A DNA stretch of 64,000 nucleotides, taken from NCBI GenBank assembly GCA_017562135.1, contig QEYB01001312.1, positions 1,736,001-1,800,000 on the forward strand. The letters run 5' to 3'. Shown piece by piece: positions 44,138-58,889 of this stretch. The notes beneath the pieces were generated by a model, which saw nothing but the letters and a program-made list of their open reading frames with translations, did no database searches and was not told the DNA's origin. Within the stretch, counting starts at the first letter, position 1. The number at the start of each line of letters is the position of its first letter. Origin of the DNA: Dipylidium caninum (Eukaryota > Platyhelminthes > Cestoda > Cyclophyllidea > Dipylidiidae). A program made the translations under genes and the position numbers.

Positions 44138-47100
44138 GATGTTGAGGTGGACCACTGGAACGCCATACAGTCCGTGCCTTCCTTCCTTTCTTGCTACTAT
44201 TTTTTTGGGCAGACACAATCCATCCTTCTTCACTATGACAATGGTGCTGTACAGCCCTCTTGCTTGTCGACTCGATACACACTCTATGCAACGTACATGC
44301 ATTTAGAAATGCCCTCGAAGGTCTTCCACGTTAACTTATTCACCTAACCTCATTTGCCCCTTCTTCGCGGCCCTCTAGAACTGGCTTTAACAGCGCTCCA
44401 TGTGCGAACGCTGCGAGTACAGTTATTGTAAAGGAATTGCAGTGGTTTTGCTCCCATGACAAATGCCTCCAGACACTTTTCCCGTGGACGGGTGGTTTGG
44501 GTGCCTGTGTGGGCGTGTGTGTAAATGCCTGCACTTTTACTGCCCCGAGGACAAAAATCCCCAATGTCTACTTACTCATTTAATTAATTTTGACATCGCT
44601 TCAAGTCAAAAGTACACTGGGGATTGAGCAATAATATCATCATTTGCTCTCAGAGACTGTTGCCCAGCCGTTCTCCTTAGGCGCCTCCGAAGGCGAGGTC
44701 AACGCTTTGGTCCAATTTGTCCGATGTTGGGAATGCATCACTCAAACCGTACACCGATCTTAGTGGCAATTATGCTGACTTGAAAATCGCCCAACTTGTC
44801 CCACCTCGAATTGACCGGCACTGTCCTCACCTTTGTGTACTCCGAAGAGCACATCTGCGTGAAGAAGAAAGAAGATCAAGTAAATCACTCAGCGGCTCGA
44901 GGCTGGTCAGGCGAGGAAGTTAACGTGATTCACTTAACACTGACGCAGAAAGCCGTTACACATTTCATGGGTGAGTGGGGATAAGAGCGAAGCCCCTCTG
45001 ACACTGGGTTTGTCGAGTCATCTTTTGTGGAATAAGCGCATCAAAAATCCATTTGCTCCAGCAATACTCTTGTCACTCATGCCGCATCCTACCACCTTAA
45101 GTGGAAGATGTGCCGCCTCCAAAGTGGTGTGCCTGTAGACAGCATAGTCGGGGCTCGTGCCGGGGGCGCAGTGCCAGAACAAATGGATTTTTGATGCTCT
45201 TGCGCCGTGTCTTAATAATGGCCAGTGGGAAGGCTAAATGTCAGGAGGTGTTAAATATGTCAAGGTGCTACGACGCTAAATGGCATTAATGGGTGTGGTA
45301 GGCGCGCCCGGTGATTCTTGCTGGAATAAATTCTGAAAACCAAAATGCGCGCCGCCATTAGTGTCCTCTCAACTGTCGGGTAAAGTGACTATGGAAGTTC
45401 CTTCACCAATGCGCTTTTGTGTGCCAACGCTGCCGTAGGAAGACGAGACTGGAGAAGAATCGACGCTGCACAGAGTAGCTAACAAGACTGCGGCAGTTTT
45501 TCTAGCTAAGAGCCTCATCGTAAGTCGCGCGAAGATGGGACCTTCTGAACCAAGAACTTCATTCGAAACGTGCGAGACAAACGCTGGATAGGGCCGCTAT
45601 TTCCCACAGCTTTGGAGCTTTAGTACTTCCCACCGATTAGTTGCTAAGGCGTTTACGTATTTTTTTCGTTGTAGGCAGTAGGCTGTCATGGTTGATTTAA
45701 TTTTCTGAACTACCACTGGAAGACTATGATTATTTTCAAAATATGCGAGAATGTGAAGATTAAAGGTTGAAGGAGCCTGCATCCTTGTGGTGAGGGCGCC
45801 TTCTGACCGCAGCAAACACTTCAACTCCGAGGACGCAATGTTTTCGCACTACCTAAGCTCTCCGCTCATCATTTTCCCCGCTTTACAGCAAGTGTGATGG
45901 AACCCATGGTGAACCCTAGTTATGGAGGCTGACCATTTGCTTTGTGGCCGGCAGAGCAGGTCATCCTCCAATTGACCTCTAAACCTCAAAAGGGAGGCCT
46001 GCCGCAGTCCTTCCACTGGTCCCCAAGGAATCGGATTTTGTAGACTTTCCACCAAATCCCTTCGCGCCAACCGAGGGGCATTACGGTTGCTCGAACCATC
46101 GCGATTTTCACACAACCACCCCAACACGCATTTCTCGTGATGTCAGTAACGCAGTTTGAGTGCAATTTCGCCCTCTGAGTACCCATTAACAGTCTTCTAG
46201 TTAGCCCGATGCGTTTCCTCTTTCGCCAAATCAACATGAGCCCACATATTTAAAGTGCATAAATAGAAGTTTACAAATAAATTTTGAAATTTGTGGGCGA
46301 AAGTGGCGTGCGGCGGGCGGGAGACAGTGTCACTCAAGTCAGTATCGTCTAGGATCACGAGGCGAGGAGTGCTGCGGACCTGGTGCACAGGGCGTCTTAG
46401 CGAGGGGGGGAGATGTGGAGCATCGCGTCGTAACAGGAGTTCGGAGACTGCTGCAAGCATGTCCTGCGTCTGTGAATTGCAGCGGTCCGTCCGCCCGTTC
46501 ACAATTAGGTGGTTCGGAGTCGCTAAAGGCTGGAGAATGGCAAACGCGTGCTAAAATTAAGTCAGAATCAGCACAAGGATTGGTGGGGGGGGAGGGGGAG
46601 CAGGATTGGAGTGCAGAGGTGGTCAACCTCTTGACGCGTCCAATTTCCATGACAAGCACAATCATCGGCTGAGGGTTCACCTCAAAAAAATGCTCTGTGG
46701 CATCTTTCACAACGGCCGTTCCAGCCCGGATTAGATACAGGAAGTGAAAGTATGTTGAGAAGTAGGCCACCTCGCGCACTCAGTGACGGACCAGGCGGCT
46801 GTCATCTGCTATGCTGCCGACAAGTCCATTATAGTCACCTATGAAGAATTCTCACCCGTCAAACGGATAGAGGGGCGGGAAGTGAGGCACTGCGTTACCT
46901 TTTACCTGCAAGTGCTTTCGGAAGTTAGCCCTCTTCTCGCCTTCAAAATTTTAAGACTATGCACGCACGAAAGTTGCCACATTTGATCCTTCACTCCACA
47001 GGAGGCAGGCAGATTGTGGGGCTGAAGGTGAATGATTCAAAAGTTGCGCTTCGACAACCAGGATGCAGTCTGTAGTATGGGGCGACATCCTTTTCGGAAA

Positions 47101-50100
47101 GATAACCCTCTTCCAGTAGCTTCAACAATTCACTCCGTCAGCAGCGGCCCACAACTCAGTAAAGGGAGCAGAAATTTTATAGTTTGTCTAAATTCGTGAA
47201 TTCAAGATTCTCCAACGAAGAGGAAGTTAAACAGTCAAGAGTTTCACCTCTTAGTTGGGAGAGAGTAATTTCCGGTCGTTGGAAGCGAAGCTGGAGGCAT
47301 TAGCCCTACTTCGGGTTGGAAGTACTGGAATAAGTCTCAAATGTAGGGCAAAAGAGGATGGCATTTAAGTGACAACTGTTGATGCTCCACTTCCGTGTGT
47401 CAGTCAAAAAAGGACTTGTGGGGAGAAGACACAACTGACTGACACACAGAGTCAGCATCAAACCGTGTGGACGGTGGTTTGGTTTGCTCATTTACACAAC
47501 TTCTGACGAACTGTCAACTGTCAGCCTTGCATCCACGTCATTCCACAGCTCACAGGCTGTTATTCATCTGCGCATCTCAAGTCCGTTGAAGATGCCTGCG
47601 CCAGTGTAAGGGTTTGGCGGAAATTTGCTCGAGCTGACTCGTACCTTACAATCGGAAAGGGTTCACTGGGAGGTCTCGGAAGCCATTTTTGAAGTGACAA
47701 GCAAATGTAAAAGACGGTCAACGAAATCATTCAGCCACTTCGTCCTCAGTGTGGATCTCGTGTGACCCGCTCGCGCACAGGCAAAAAATGGCCATTGCAT
47801 AAAGTTAAAGACCAGTTGTGCTTACGGAGCAGACAACCGCCTGCGCCACCTCCGGCCACATCATCTCCGACTCGGTATTCACTGCCTAGTGAACTAGCCG
47901 CTGCACTAACATGATAGTTCATTGGTACGGCACCGACGGGCTACGCTCACTGCCAGACAAGCGATTTGGTAACTGGGGTTTCACGCGCTGGAGACTCGGT
48001 GGCAGGTCGAGGAAGTTTATGCACGTGTATTTGCGTGTCTTGGGCACCTTATTTCAGCCTTGACGACGGCCTAACCTTTACCGTGGACATGGAAGATGAT
48101 AGCGCGATAAGGGAAGCCAGGGAGCCGTGTGTGCTTGGGGCGAGCGAGGTGGGGAGGCCATGCTCCTGGCCGGACCGAACTGCCACTGTGTCAGATTAAC
48201 GGCCCAGCGCCGGCGGTGAGTAATCGGCCGAGCCCATGGCCCACACGCCGACGCCGTCGGCATATCCTCTTTACTTGACCTCACTGCCGCTTGATGAACG
48301 TGGCCAGAGGCTTTCGGGTCCCGGTTTATGGGGGTTCAGAATGAAAATCATCGTGATGGCTTCAGAAAGGGAGAAGACAAGCGCCGAATGGAAAAAGCAG
48401 ATAAATGGAATGAGAGTGCACAGTTTTTTGTAAAGTTTTCCCTCTTTAAGCTAAAAGAGAAATGGAGGCGGGAGGGAAAAGGGGGAGGGGGAGCCTGCAC
48501 TCCAAACACCACGAAGTTCGCCCGTCTTCCACAGATCCAAGAGCTATGTTCAATGATAGGATTATCTTTTGTAGACTTGATGGTTGAAGCCTGGAATTTC
48601 GGAGACCGCGTCGAAGACAGGGCTGGGATTTGCGGCACCAAACACAACCTGATTCTGTGCAAACGCTGAGAAGACAAGTGGTCATTTTAAAGACATTTCT
48701 AGGATTCAAAGGTCAATTAGTCACCTCAGATTTGAGATATACTACAGCTCAACTGGCGTTGCTGCCTGGGCACAGAAAGGAATGGATCCCAATTTGCCGC
48801 TTTATCAGTGTAACTGTTGTAAAAAAATTCTTGTGGTGCCGAGCAAACGAAGGGCAAAAGACAAGCAGGGAGGAATTTAGCCTAAAATTTTTCAACTGAT
48901 CTCACACGCGCTTCCCAAATACAATTTACGAGTATGAGACCCTACGTAATCAAGAATAAATGAGGACCGCTTCTTCAAAGACACCTGCCAGTCATATTCA
49001 TCTGAAAATCAACTTCTTGCAATCTATGTGGCAGGCTCTGGAGGCCGAAACTGCTCCACTGCGTTGGACAGTCAAATGAAGAATACCGCGGTTGACAACT
49101 TTTTGCGGTCCTATTCCTCCTAGTCTCAAATTCGACCGTCCTTAATGTTCACCGCTTCGAAAGGGAATAGCAGCACCGGCCCTGGTGCATTCGCAACTGT
49201 GGTGTATGCACGCAGCAGGAGCGACCGATTGGGTAGGTGGCTGGCTGGGAGTCGGATACTTCCTTGAAGGACCGGATCCGCAGGAAGAATATTCGATGAA
49301 GAGAAATTTTTGGCGTGGAAAAGTCCTCCTCACGCCACGACGGGGTCCCGGTAGTTCGAGGGGAGGAACATGACCGGTGGGTTCGGATGAGCTGGCGCGA
49401 CTCAGCTGCGCGACACCAAATTCTACGCCGAAATAATTAGGACCTCCATGTAAACTTTTGCCTGGCCACAAAAACATCCGCACTATAGGTGTGTTTACCA
49501 CCGCCCACCTAGGCGACTGCGAGTGTGGCGGAATTGTAAATTTATAAATACACCACTGGTCACTTGTCAGTCCTTTTCCCAAGCCAGAAGTTGTCTTTGC
49601 AGAGAAGGGGATAGCACGGGACCGCATGAGTAAGTGAAAGAGCCCCCGCAACGTGGAGCATACCACGAATCGCATAAGAAGGAGCCGAAAGTTAACAGAC
49701 AAATCTTTCTTCCTGGCGTATCTAAATGAGGCACGCAAAGGGAGGTCGCGCCCACTCGCCTCACCAACACTACCAATCAAGTAGGCTGACACTAGAGAAA
49801 TTCAGCTCATAAACGGCGATGGAGTTTATTCTTATCAGAGATTTGTGGAAGATCTACGGATGCGCCCCGGTACTGCTGCTGCAGAGTAGGGATCTTAACT
49901 TCTCACCGGAGGCACACATGGATTCTGTCAAAAGAGGTTGTCGCTCTGGCGCTTTTCAACTCACAGTTGTCATTCCGGACATGTGACAGATAATGCAGCC
50001 TGTCTAGAAGAAGGTGTACATGGTGAAAATATGTGCGTGGAAACGGTAAAAGCCTCGACTGCTCGTACACTTTCGAAAGGTCATCCCGGACGTGGCCCCA

Positions 50101-50344
50101 AGAAAACACTTCTTTCTTGACAGGACGAATAGGCAGGGGACATTTTGATCTCATTCCAAAGTGGTAGCCGCAATGAGTGCCACCGCGAAATCGCGTGGTT
50201 GCACGCGCATTCCCCTCCAGTCCTCCAAAAGAGTCACTACCCTAAGGCGTTCACTAAAACGCCGCGAAGGAGGGCGGAGCGGGAGTCAGTCCGGCGATGG
50301 GGCGACGTGAATCTACTCTGGGAGGGGTGATTTGTCGCTCTCCC
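44138..50344. other. Tail-to-tail intergenic region, integrin / coiled-coil gene
   Basis: About 6 kb with no supported gene. Open frames of 100-216 codons exist (for example 46339-46779 and 49142-49792 on the minus strand), but they lack recognisable domains or flanking exon chains. 3' UTRs of both flanking genes should extend into this region. No RNA gene or mobile element was recognised. Confidence 0.45.
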
Positions 50345-53300
50345 CTACGCAAGTGAATCAAAATTGTTGTTCACCTCGCAAACCTCCTTGCCTCTCATCC
50401 GGTGGAAACCATGAACCACGTGCTCGAGTGCGACCAACTTAGACGCAACGTCGCTTACGCGACCACTTTTGATCTGAGACGCGGACTTACCACGAGTGGA
50501 GCCCAACCGTGCACTGGAGCCGTGAAGGGCTCTGCGAGGCGAGGTGCTGCGGGCGCTTAAGACGGCGCTTCGGTGGAGAGACGTGCGGCCTGATTCTTTG
50601 AGAAGCCGCTCCACTCCTCGCAGAATCTCCTTGTTTGGGTCAGAAAGGTCGTCCACGCGCATGCCCATCAGTCGACCTACTATGTCGCGAAAGTCGCGCA
50701 GCTGGAAAAGAAGGCATAAGACCCATTTGCCATACCAAATTCTGTTATATTTGGTCACTCCTCGCCAGTGGGGTGAAGAATTACTCCTCGGCTATGATAA
50801 ATGGGTTCAAGTCAGACTCCATCGGTCCATTAGGAGTTGCGAGGTATTTGGAAGGAGCGAGTGAACATCGACTTCCCATCGAGACTCAAGTCCTCTTCAA
50901 TAGCAGCGCTTCTAGAAACTCGTGTGCGTCTCAGCCCAACCACACTCGCCAAACTACACCTTCCGCGGTATATTCACCTACGTCTCTGGTCATGGCTGCT
51001 CGGCTCTCATTGCACCGTCCTAGGACTGAAGTCTAATCTCCCCTGACCGGTCAGAAACGCACAATTTAACAGATGTAGCATTTGTCAGCTCTGTATTTCA
51101 TCAATTGAACCCACTAAAAGTCGTCTTGATTTATGAATGAACATTTCCACTGTGGGAGTTGCGATTGACCGCGAAGTGGACGTGAAGACGAGGTGATAAT
51201 TTTGTCGGAAGAGACTTTTCGGCCTTGACGCATGGGTATTTCTTAATGCAGCCTCATCATTCGTCTCCACTTATCGTCAAGACTGTCACGAGGAGGGTGG
51301 GGGATGGACTTTTCGACTTATCGTACCACCGTCGGTAGGCGCCAGTGCATGAAGCTCCGCAGCCTACCGGACGTCAACAGTGCTCCAAAGCCAGATCCAC
51401 ACAAGTCAAATTTCCCTTCCTTTAATGGCTTCGCACTCGCACCCCGCAAAATGGTGTAAATCCAAGCAGCTTGCCATACACACCGATCTCCTGGATCTCT
51501 ATTCAGAACTGTAGGTGACGGGCATCGGTCTGAAAGAAGTCGCAGGGCATGGAGCGAAGTTAAGGCCAAATGTGACCTTCTGTTAGCAGAATTTTTGTCC
51601 AGATTACAGTTAATACATAATCGGTAGACGGACGCCTGTGTGCTTCGGTGGCACCAAAAAATAAGCTGGGACTGCAGCTACGCCAGCTGTTCCAAATGAG
51701 AGGGCAAATGTACGACCACCGGCCGACCGTGGCATGTGCACAGGCTCTTTCACCTACAATTTATGCATTTTGGCAGGCACGAAGAGAAGAAGGCCGGCAT
51801 CCGCACTAGAAGAGTTCTTGAGCAACTACAACTTGGAAATTTAGTTCCATAATCACAATTTAGCGATGCCTTAAGGGAAGAGGACATCAGAGGAGGCAAG
51901 GAAATAGGCAAGCAGCCAAAAGACGTCTCGCGGCACTGTCCCCCTCAACAGGGGCAGGAGAGTTGGGAACGCGGACATGGGTTCGAGCAGCCGGGGACAG
52001 CAACGACTGCGAAGTGAAACCAATTGCTTTGGCCGACTACGGGTGGTAAAATAGCCCCAACCAACGCTTATCATCGTCTCCGGGGCGCAAATGCACCCCC
52101 GTGCTTTTCTCGGAGACGCTAAAAACATCCTCAACCGTCTGAGAATGCACCTTCACCAAAAATACCGCCAGCACCTGATTCCTAAGTTTCAAGGCAGGCG
52201 CGGGCGATCCAATAGCCGCGTGTCCACGGGCTTCTCCCATCAGGGCGGCTGACAACAGGGGGCAAAGTAGTGGCTAACGGTGGCACTCGACGCACTCACA
52301 GTCGTCAGGCGGGAAATCAGCCAAATCCAGCAAATCCGTAGCTGGATTTGCAAACTGTTAATTGTACAGGAGAGGCTTTAAGAGGGACACACCCAAACTA
52401 TCTGCTCTTTGGCATGGACATCACCTATTTCAGAGAATTGGGTAACATTTTGTCAACCGGAAGACATTAATGGAATATACCTTAAAGCTCAAAAATCGTT
52501 TGTCCAAGCCGCCTTTCAGATTCAAAACTGTGTGCCTAACATTGTACAGACGTCAACATTCCAAGCGTATGAAGGCCTTTTTCGAATATACAAGTATTAA
52601 TAAATTATAAGTTGCCGATGTTGTCCTCATACCAAGGCTTCCTCCTTAGACGTAAACCACCAAAACGAGGCTGACAGAAACATGCCGGCGCAAGACGGGG
52701 GCTGCGGAGTGTAAATAGTTGGGGGAGCGTTGCTACACCCGCTCTCGCATGCGCTGATTTATTCCAGCCCTGCCAACTGCCCGGGAGGAGGGAAAACGTC
52801 AAACCTTCCAATGAAAACATCGCAGGGAATGGAGAGACAGAAATTCCTTTCGGAAGATTAGAAAGTCTACGCATTAGACTACCTGTTTAGCTTCATCACG
52901 GGCGTCGTCCAAGAGCTGGGCGGTGTCACAAAGTTCCGCATTTAAACGAGCTCGGTCATCTTCCTGTTGGAGGAGTTTTTGTGCCACCTGGGCCTTCTCT
53001 GTCTCCAGTGTGGAGATCAGTTCGCCAATGCGGTTCGCCTGTCGGTGACGGAGATCCTCCAATTTGCCCAGTGATTCCTCCAACACGACAACTCGAGCCT
53101 GCCTTTCCTCCAGTCGACCCTGCAATTAGCTCAATACTCTCAACGCCTGTCACTTCCACGGACTGTCGTAATAAAAGACATCCCATTCGGAAGACGCTGC
53201 CTTCGGAAGACGCTGCCTCTGGTGGACACTCGTGGCCGGCGCTAGCGATGGTCCACCCGCTCGCCCGCCCCGAAGCACGGCTGCTACCGATCTCCTGCCA

Positions 53301-56300
53301 AGCGATGAAATTACTCAACTCGCAGTGGATCGCACATGCCTTGGGTCGCCCTTTCCCGTTCATTTCATTCAAGAATTAGATTCTTCTCAAACGTTTTCCA
53401 CAAATTGTGTATGCATTATAAATAAGCTCATACTTTCTCATGCAAATTATCCTGGTATGATGGAATGAGAATTATATAAGATGCTTTTGGTTTGCGATTG
53501 CCTTTAGGTTTGTCAAGAAGGGTCCTGGTTTCATCCACAAAAAATTGTGCCTACCGCCAATTACGCGGTATCCACTCCGAAGAGCACCGAAAGCCAAGTT
53601 CGTATGTTCAAAATTTTGCATCAGGGAAGCAACAACTAATCTTCGGAGGCGAGACTTGGAGGAGAATACTGCATGGCGAGTCGGTACCTCCTAAATAAGC
53701 TCATGAAATGCAAAATACGACGAAGTCGCGTATTTGTTGAAGAAGATTTATTGGGAATCGTGGAGGAATCACTTCTGCCACATGATGTTCTGCTCGACAG
53801 AATAGTCTGCTATCAGACGCAACAGACGGTCCATTAACATTATGTCTCTTCATAAAAGGGTGGTAGCGACTCAGCAAATGCTTTTTGCCATGTCTGCCTG
53901 CCTTTACTGCTTGGTATGTCACAATTGTATCTATTAAAACGAATAACCAAACTGCCTTTTGATTTTAACCCCTTCTTGTGACAAATGAGCCTTTTATTTG
54001 ATTCAATTAGTTGAAGAGAACTACGGAATCACAGAGTGAAGGACACGATGATTTCTTTGACTAGGCAGGATACTCGTGGAGGGTTTTTTCCGTTAAAACA
54101 CAGGCGAACTTGGTGCGATGCGCTGAGAAAATCAAAGTTTTCAACGTAACGGTGATTGTGGACGTCTTGTTGAAAAAAGAGTACGAAAGATCAAGTGACA
54201 CCAAAGTCAGGTTTATTGATGCTTAAAACACGTAGACGGTTGATGCTAGATGAATCAAAGTTGTGAGGAAATCGGATGCCCTATGGGAAACAACCTGGAT
54301 CACCGTTCGTAAAAGAAAACAAGGAGATGAAACCTAAGGAAGAGACAAAATTCCTCAGGCTGACATGAACTAGGGAGTCAATGAAAGGAAAAGAAACAAG
54401 AGCAGAATGACAGCATCTCACTGTTTTTAATGTAAGCTTGACTTCTAAAAAATGTGTCGTGCTTATGATCACGTTGCAATCACAGTGTTCACTGTGCCAG
54501 TCGAAAAGCCCACAAAAGAGCATAGGAGAATGGAAAAAACGAAGAAAAATTACTAATGAATCGGTAGTGCGAAGTAATGGGTAATAATAAGTCAAGCATC
54601 ATAACTTCGACCCACCTGAACGTCATTGCTATCTTTAAGTTGAACTTTGAGTTTCAGGACTTCATCCTTTAGTTTTATAGCCTCGATTTCGTTTTTGCGC
54701 AGTCGGGAGGCGCGCTGTTCAGCAAAAGCTTGCTTTTCGATAGCTTCTGCCTCACCCTTCCTGGCCATCAGCAGTTGCTCCTCCAACTTCGTCACCTTCT
54801 GACGCCAAGTCTTCAGTTTTAGATCACGACTCACTAATTCATCTTGCAGCCGCTGGACACGCTTATGCAACTTCGGGGCTAGTTCGCTCTCCGATCGGGG
54901 GGGCGAGGGAACGCGGGCCCTTTCGATGTATTCTGTGGTAATAAAAATCGTCTACTAATATGTGTTAAGTAGAAAGAATGACATTTTATTCAATCAAATG
55001 TACGTGCCCAATGAAGTGGCAAATTATTTTCAGGCTGCCTTTCATTTCACGAAAGGAAAAGAATCAATGAACTTCTGAAAAAAAAAACAGCGAAAAAATG
55101 ACTTCATTGTCAAATCCTACCAATACCTATGTAATAGCTAGCGGGCGAACACTACTATGGTTCGTTTTACCTTTGGGTTTTATAAGAAGGAAGCGAAAAA
55201 GATGCGTTTCAGGTGCGTCTAAAGCAGGTTTCGCCTTCATAACTGAATTCACCGATTAATCTCTTGACATAACCAGGAAGGATGAACGTACAAGTCGGTG
55301 ATAAGTAAAACGAGCTCACAAACGCACTTTTGAAGAATTGAAACAAGTTATCTGACGTGTCCTGAATGAAAACAACTTGCTGCTCTCTGTAGAAATCCAA
55401 CATCTTCCCCTCTAAATGCAACATTTATACCCTTGCAATTACTATCAGATGTGAGACAAGATTGAGTCATTGAAGCGTCCATTGTTCAAATATGGAGCAA
55501 GTGCGCTTAACAAAAGATGAGGCAAACCGTTTCGGAAGTTTTTATAAAGTGGGCTATAATGAAATAAATAAAAACACACCGAGGATAAAGTCGCGTCGGT
55601 CAGAAATGCTCATTTGTTCGAAGACCATTGGGTCGACTGCAATACGGTTTTCCAGTTGCCTTATAAACTGAATTAACTAAAGGTAAAATACACGAATGCT
55701 ATAATTAAAGACAAACGTGATTTAGTGCAGGAGATGCTTGACAGAAACGCACTCTTTCTTGGGAGTCTTCTAAATCGGTAGCGCGTGGCAAGAAGTCGAC
55801 AGATTTTGAAGGACTTCGACTCCTTTTCAGTCGCATCGTTGAGCATTCTGTCTCTAGTTGCGCAATCCTTTTTCCCGACTCGACCAACTGTTTGGACAAT
55901 TCTGTCACTTTTGATTGCAAATGGGAACAGCTCTAAGGGAAGGTAGACTACAGTGGGCTGTGGAATCATGCAAAATAGAAGATGGCCCGCTTATAATGGA
56001 AGACAGTTCATGCAATGGAAATTCCATAAGCCGTACTAAAAATTCACGCAGATACAAACCTTCTCCACCTAGTACTGAGTAGCCGGAGAATTACGGCTAG
56101 AACTTACCTCAGTTTTGTTCGTCAACGTCGCCAACACTCGATCGACAACATCAATTATTTCGCGCTCCAAAATACCACAAATCCACCCAGACCTATTCAA
56201 CGAATCAGCCAGAATGCATCTGAAAATAAAAATACCATACGAATGGTAAATGGTTTTGAGGCGTAAATCATAAAACTCATTGGAAACGAAAACTGTAAAT

Positions 56301-58233
56301 TTGTAAAGCGAAGTCAGTTGAAGGCCGTTAGTCAGTGTGCTTCATTATACCTAAAATCCTCATTCGATATCACGGGCTCTAACTGATGATGAATCTCGTC
56401 TTTTTCGTGCTGATGCAGTTGAATCCCTTCGCCTTCCGGTTGTGCTTTCGAGTCACCCACTCTTTTTCGGTGCTTTCCGCTTAAAGTAAAGTCGAGGTCC
56501 ATTGCCTAAAGTATAAAAGCGCAGATAACTGCAAAATTGTTCCTGATTTAGACAAAATTAGCAGTTTTGAAATTTTACTCAGGAACCAGAGTAATCTTAG
56601 TAATTATGACATAAGCCAACGCAAAGCAAATAATGGAAACACGGTTACCATGGCGATGTGCCAGGTTAAGAGAAGGGACTTCGACAAACGGGCCAACCCA
56701 ACAACCTCGTGAGCAAATCGCATGCGGACCAATAGCTAGATGACGTGAGTTTATAGAAATGCGAATAACAGGAAGCCTAATTGCAAAAGTTGGAAGCATA
56801 AACCTCGTCGCCTAAGGAGAAAATGACCATGGGACAAACGGTTGTCCGCTTAGTTTGTAAACCTATTAGTTACGTTTTCTTTTTCCTTTGCCTCTTCATT
56901 GTTTCCGGGGGGTTTGCGTAGACTGCGACCCAATATATTAATGACATTCTTTAGATGCGATATTTGTACATCTTTTGCGGTGAGAGTATTTTGTAGCTCC
57001 TCGATCCGCGCAGCATTTTCGCGGGACTGGGTGATTCTTGCCGCAACCTCATAGAAGATAATTTAAAAAAAGGGTTTTTCTTGAATCCACAAAAGGACCC
57101 GACGATAGCAACTAAGTATGGGAAACTGAAGGGTGAAAACGCTCACTTTTGTCTTGAGTCTCTGAACACCTTCGTCTGAAAAATCGTAATCCTCTTGTTG
57201 CACAGAAGGAGGCTTCGTAGAGGTCACAATTACTTCCATCCATTCTACTAACTCTTTGAATTTTTCATCCACTTCTGATACTTTTTGAAGCGCACTTTCG
57301 TTTTCAAATAAAAGTCGTCTGAAAAACATAAGTAATATCCGCATAAATTATAAAACCTTTCTTTCAAAGGATGTAATTACTCGATGGTTCGCTGCTGGTC
57401 ACTAGTAGGGAAAATAGAACTGCAAAAAGTTTCTTCAACTAGTCCTTCTTTTCCTCGCACATAGCGACCAGTTGACCGAGAGGGAGAAAAACATTTTGTA
57501 TTAGTCGCGACTGTGATTGGCCTCAGTGGCTCCTGTTTACTAGTGCGTTCGTGAGCTTCTGCGAGTCTGAATTGTTCCTCTATCGTGTCTTCCGACAGTG
57601 AACCCAAATTTCCAATTGCAACATTTCCTTCAACAAACTAGCAGCATAAGTAATCTATAACATTCTCACTTTTAAATGTGTACTTCCAGGTGCTTCTGGG
57701 ATTTTTTTCCAGTCATCAGTCCGAACGAAGTCCCTTTGTGAAACACGAGAATCTAAATTAACGTCACTGTAAAGATAAGTGGCAAGAATAGCTAATAAGT
57801 ACTCGGATAGCCGTGCATAGAGCCGATCTTTTTCATCCAAATCGCGTTTACACAAAAGCAGCTTTTCCTCGAGCTAAAGAATAGGGTGCATTTGGAAAAT
57901 AATTATAAAAAAAATATTAGTTAGAGTAAATGTGCAAGATTTCATGGAACTGAATCTGAAAAGCGCAGAAATAAAGTAAAGAGTTGCAAATCATCACTGT
58001 ATCTGAGAATGCATGAAATATGTGGTACATGTTTATAAAGTGCATGAGGAAAAAAGAAAAGCGATAAGAAACCACAAGCACATGAATGTAGCCGGGGTAA
58101 ATGCTAAAGGGAAGTCGAATGAACACACACACAGTACCTTAGAAAAAGATTTCTCTGCCATGCGAAGAAGGTATTTACCAGCAGAATGACCTTGTGCGCC
58201 TCGTTTGGAGCGCCAAACTAAGGTCAGAATCAA
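50345..58233 (-). CDS. Coiled-coil protein, possibly CCDC170-like
   Basis: Twelve exons, high to low, all joining in phase: 58138-58233, 57670-57873, 57381-57637, 57147-57318, 56874-57047, 56351-56505, 56108-56219, 55753-55932, 55580-55676, 54616-54932, 52883-53119 and 50345-50701. The ~780-residue product is mostly heptad-like coiled coil: LEEKLLLCKRDLDEKDRLYA, ITQSRENAARIEELQNTL, HKRVQRLQDELVSRDLKLKT and EEDLRHRQ-type segments. The last exon begins LRDFRDIVGRLMGMRVDDLS, then DPNKEILRGVERLLKE and a basic Ser/Arg tail. This end resembles, from memory, the C-terminus of CCDC170-type cilium/microtubule-associated proteins, but other long coiled-coil proteins remain possible. The start codon is unclear: MAEKSFSK within the first listed exon (58138-58161) is a candidate, or an upstream exon may exist. 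No frame breaks were found. Confidence 0.8.
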
Positions 58234-58889
58234 CTGCAGCACGCGATTTCGACCTAAATTGTAACTTACTTAGACCCTTGAATCATGACAGAAATATTTT
58301 TTGATAAATTGCGACTTTAATGATTGAGTTGTATTGCTTATGACGTACCGCGTGAGGGGCTCTAACACCCGTCTTGCGGCTAAACGAAGTTACGATTTAA
58401 TTAACTTTAAAGTTATTCGACTCTATCACCGCGAGGCTTCAATGTACCGCTAGTGATACATTGCTAGTAGGGTACCGATTGGCCCCAAACAAAAATATCA
58501 TGCAGCTATGTACCGAAGTAAATAATCGCCCCTAAACCTTGATGCGTCATGAGGGAACTGCAATTTGTAGTGCAACAAAGCAGAAAATTTTTTTAACTTC
58601 AATGCAACTACTCTTGCCGTTTCAAGAAATTAGCAAAATTTTCCCAGCTAGCAATCCTTGGAGGCAGTTCACGCGATGGGAATTTTCAGTCTCCGTATAC
58701 CTCACTGAAACAACAGATTTTTTAATAAAACACATTTCTAAATAACTGCGAACCCTCCTCCTATGGGCACCATATGTCCTAGTAATTATTACCTGTCCTT
58801 GAGCTTTGATTGTTTTGTTGGTTAGGGTTTGATTATGCTCGAAATTAAATCTTCTCGTATCATCTTCTAAACATATGAAGATTCGGTAA
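58234..58889. promoter_or_regulatory. Divergent region between coiled-coil gene and Kv4
   Basis: The 5' ends of the minus-strand coiled-coil gene and the plus-strand Kv4 gene face each other across about 650 bp. On the minus strand an ATG at about 58286 precedes a GTAAGT and could mark a first exon of the coiled-coil gene, but its phase does not fit the next exon. Promoter role is inferred from layout. Confidence 0.4.
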
